A stretch of 24,812 nt of DNA from assembly GCA_044225565.1 (NCBI GenBank), contig JBGAIL010000058.1, positions 1-24,812 of the forward strand. Direction: 5' to 3'. The notes beneath the pieces are model-generated. The model did not search any database. It was not told where the DNA came from and saw only the letters and a list, made by a program, of their open reading frames with translations. Made by a program: the position numbers and the translations under genes. The stretch comes from CAVXAE01 sp044225565. GTDB lineage: Bacteria > Pseudomonadota > Gammaproteobacteria > Steroidobacterales > Steroidobacteraceae. Every line of letters starts with the position of its first letter. The first letter of the stretch is position 1. This document shows, piece by piece, positions 24,742 through 24,812 of this stretch.

Positions 24742-24812
24742 TCAGGCGACGTAGGCTTTCTCCAGCAGCGCCGCAGCATCGGACAGGTTCGGTGCCGGCA
24801 CCACGGAGGAGA
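24742..24812 (-). CDS. C-terminal end of an unidentified protein (partial, runs off the window)
   Basis: The minus strand from the window edge reads SSVVPAPNLSDAAALLEKAY-VA and stops with TGA at 24742-24744. There are 77 bases between this stop and the FKBP start, a natural gap for same-strand genes. Only 23 residues are visible, so the family cannot be named. The reading is supported only by an uninterrupted frame and its position. Confidence 0.4.
   Translation of the reverse strand, partial: SSVVPAPNLSDAAALLEKAYVA

Noticed and set aside
1..24812. CRISPR arrays, insertion sequences, prophage genes or a defence system
   Set aside because: No regularly spaced repeats, transposase, integrase or toxin/antitoxin-like genes are visible, and gene content and base usage look uniform across the window.

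Overview
The window reads as chromosomal DNA of a G+C-rich proteobacterium, most likely a gammaproteobacterium of the Xanthomonadales/Steroidobacterales kind. This is inferred from the gene set (complete phenylacetate ring-oxidation genes, a fused CysN-CysC, a one-chain branched-chain 2-oxoacid dehydrogenase E1, CsrA, a YceI protein and a lipoprotein FKBP), not from a marker gene. Everything recognised is housekeeping or catabolic. I saw no CRISPR array, phage, transposon, tRNA or rRNA.

Layout. Positions 541-3487 carry an aldehyde dehydrogenase and a POT-family peptide transporter. A small coiled-coil/membrane protein gene (3490-3807, minus) meets them tail to tail. A PLP-dependent dehydratase-like gene (4090-5036) meets paaX (5033-5968, minus) tail to tail. 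From a divergent control region with a long-spaced perfect inverted repeat (5959-6001), the phenylacetate cluster runs rightward: paaA, paaB, paaC, paaD, paaE, paaG, a hydratase/3-hydroxyacyl-CoA dehydrogenase fusion, then paaZ (6054-14267). A fatty acid desaturase with a long C-terminal extension (14330-15502) and a yceI gene (15598-16174) follow. Next comes a sulfate-activation operon: cysQ, cysD, cysNC (16333-19943). Minus-strand csrA and an Lrp/AsnC regulator (19999-20747) are divergent from a fused E1 alpha/beta gene and an E2 gene (20873-24169). An FKBP lipoprotein gene (minus) and the tail of one further minus-strand gene close the window.

How they work together. PaaABC(D)E converts phenylacetyl-CoA to the ring epoxide, PaaG isomerises it to the oxepin, PaaZ opens and oxidises the ring, and the hydratase/dehydrogenase fusion continues beta-oxidation. 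The ligase (paaK) and thiolase (paaJ) are not in the window. The cys genes make PAPS from sulfate and dispose of PAP. The Lrp protein is placed to control the divergent 2-oxoacid dehydrogenase.

The most notable feature is sequence integrity. Between about 4.58 and 18.38 kb, ten genes (the PLP gene, paaA, paaB, paaC, paaD, yceI, cysQ, cysD, cysNC and probably the paaE junction) are broken by one-base insertions or deletions or by a missing segment, although the flanking protein sequence is strongly conserved on both sides. This looks much more like consensus or assembly error than real decay. PaaE lacks its whole FAD-binding half, and the hydratase/dehydrogenase fusion lacks its last tens of residues. 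I found no convincing undescribed system.
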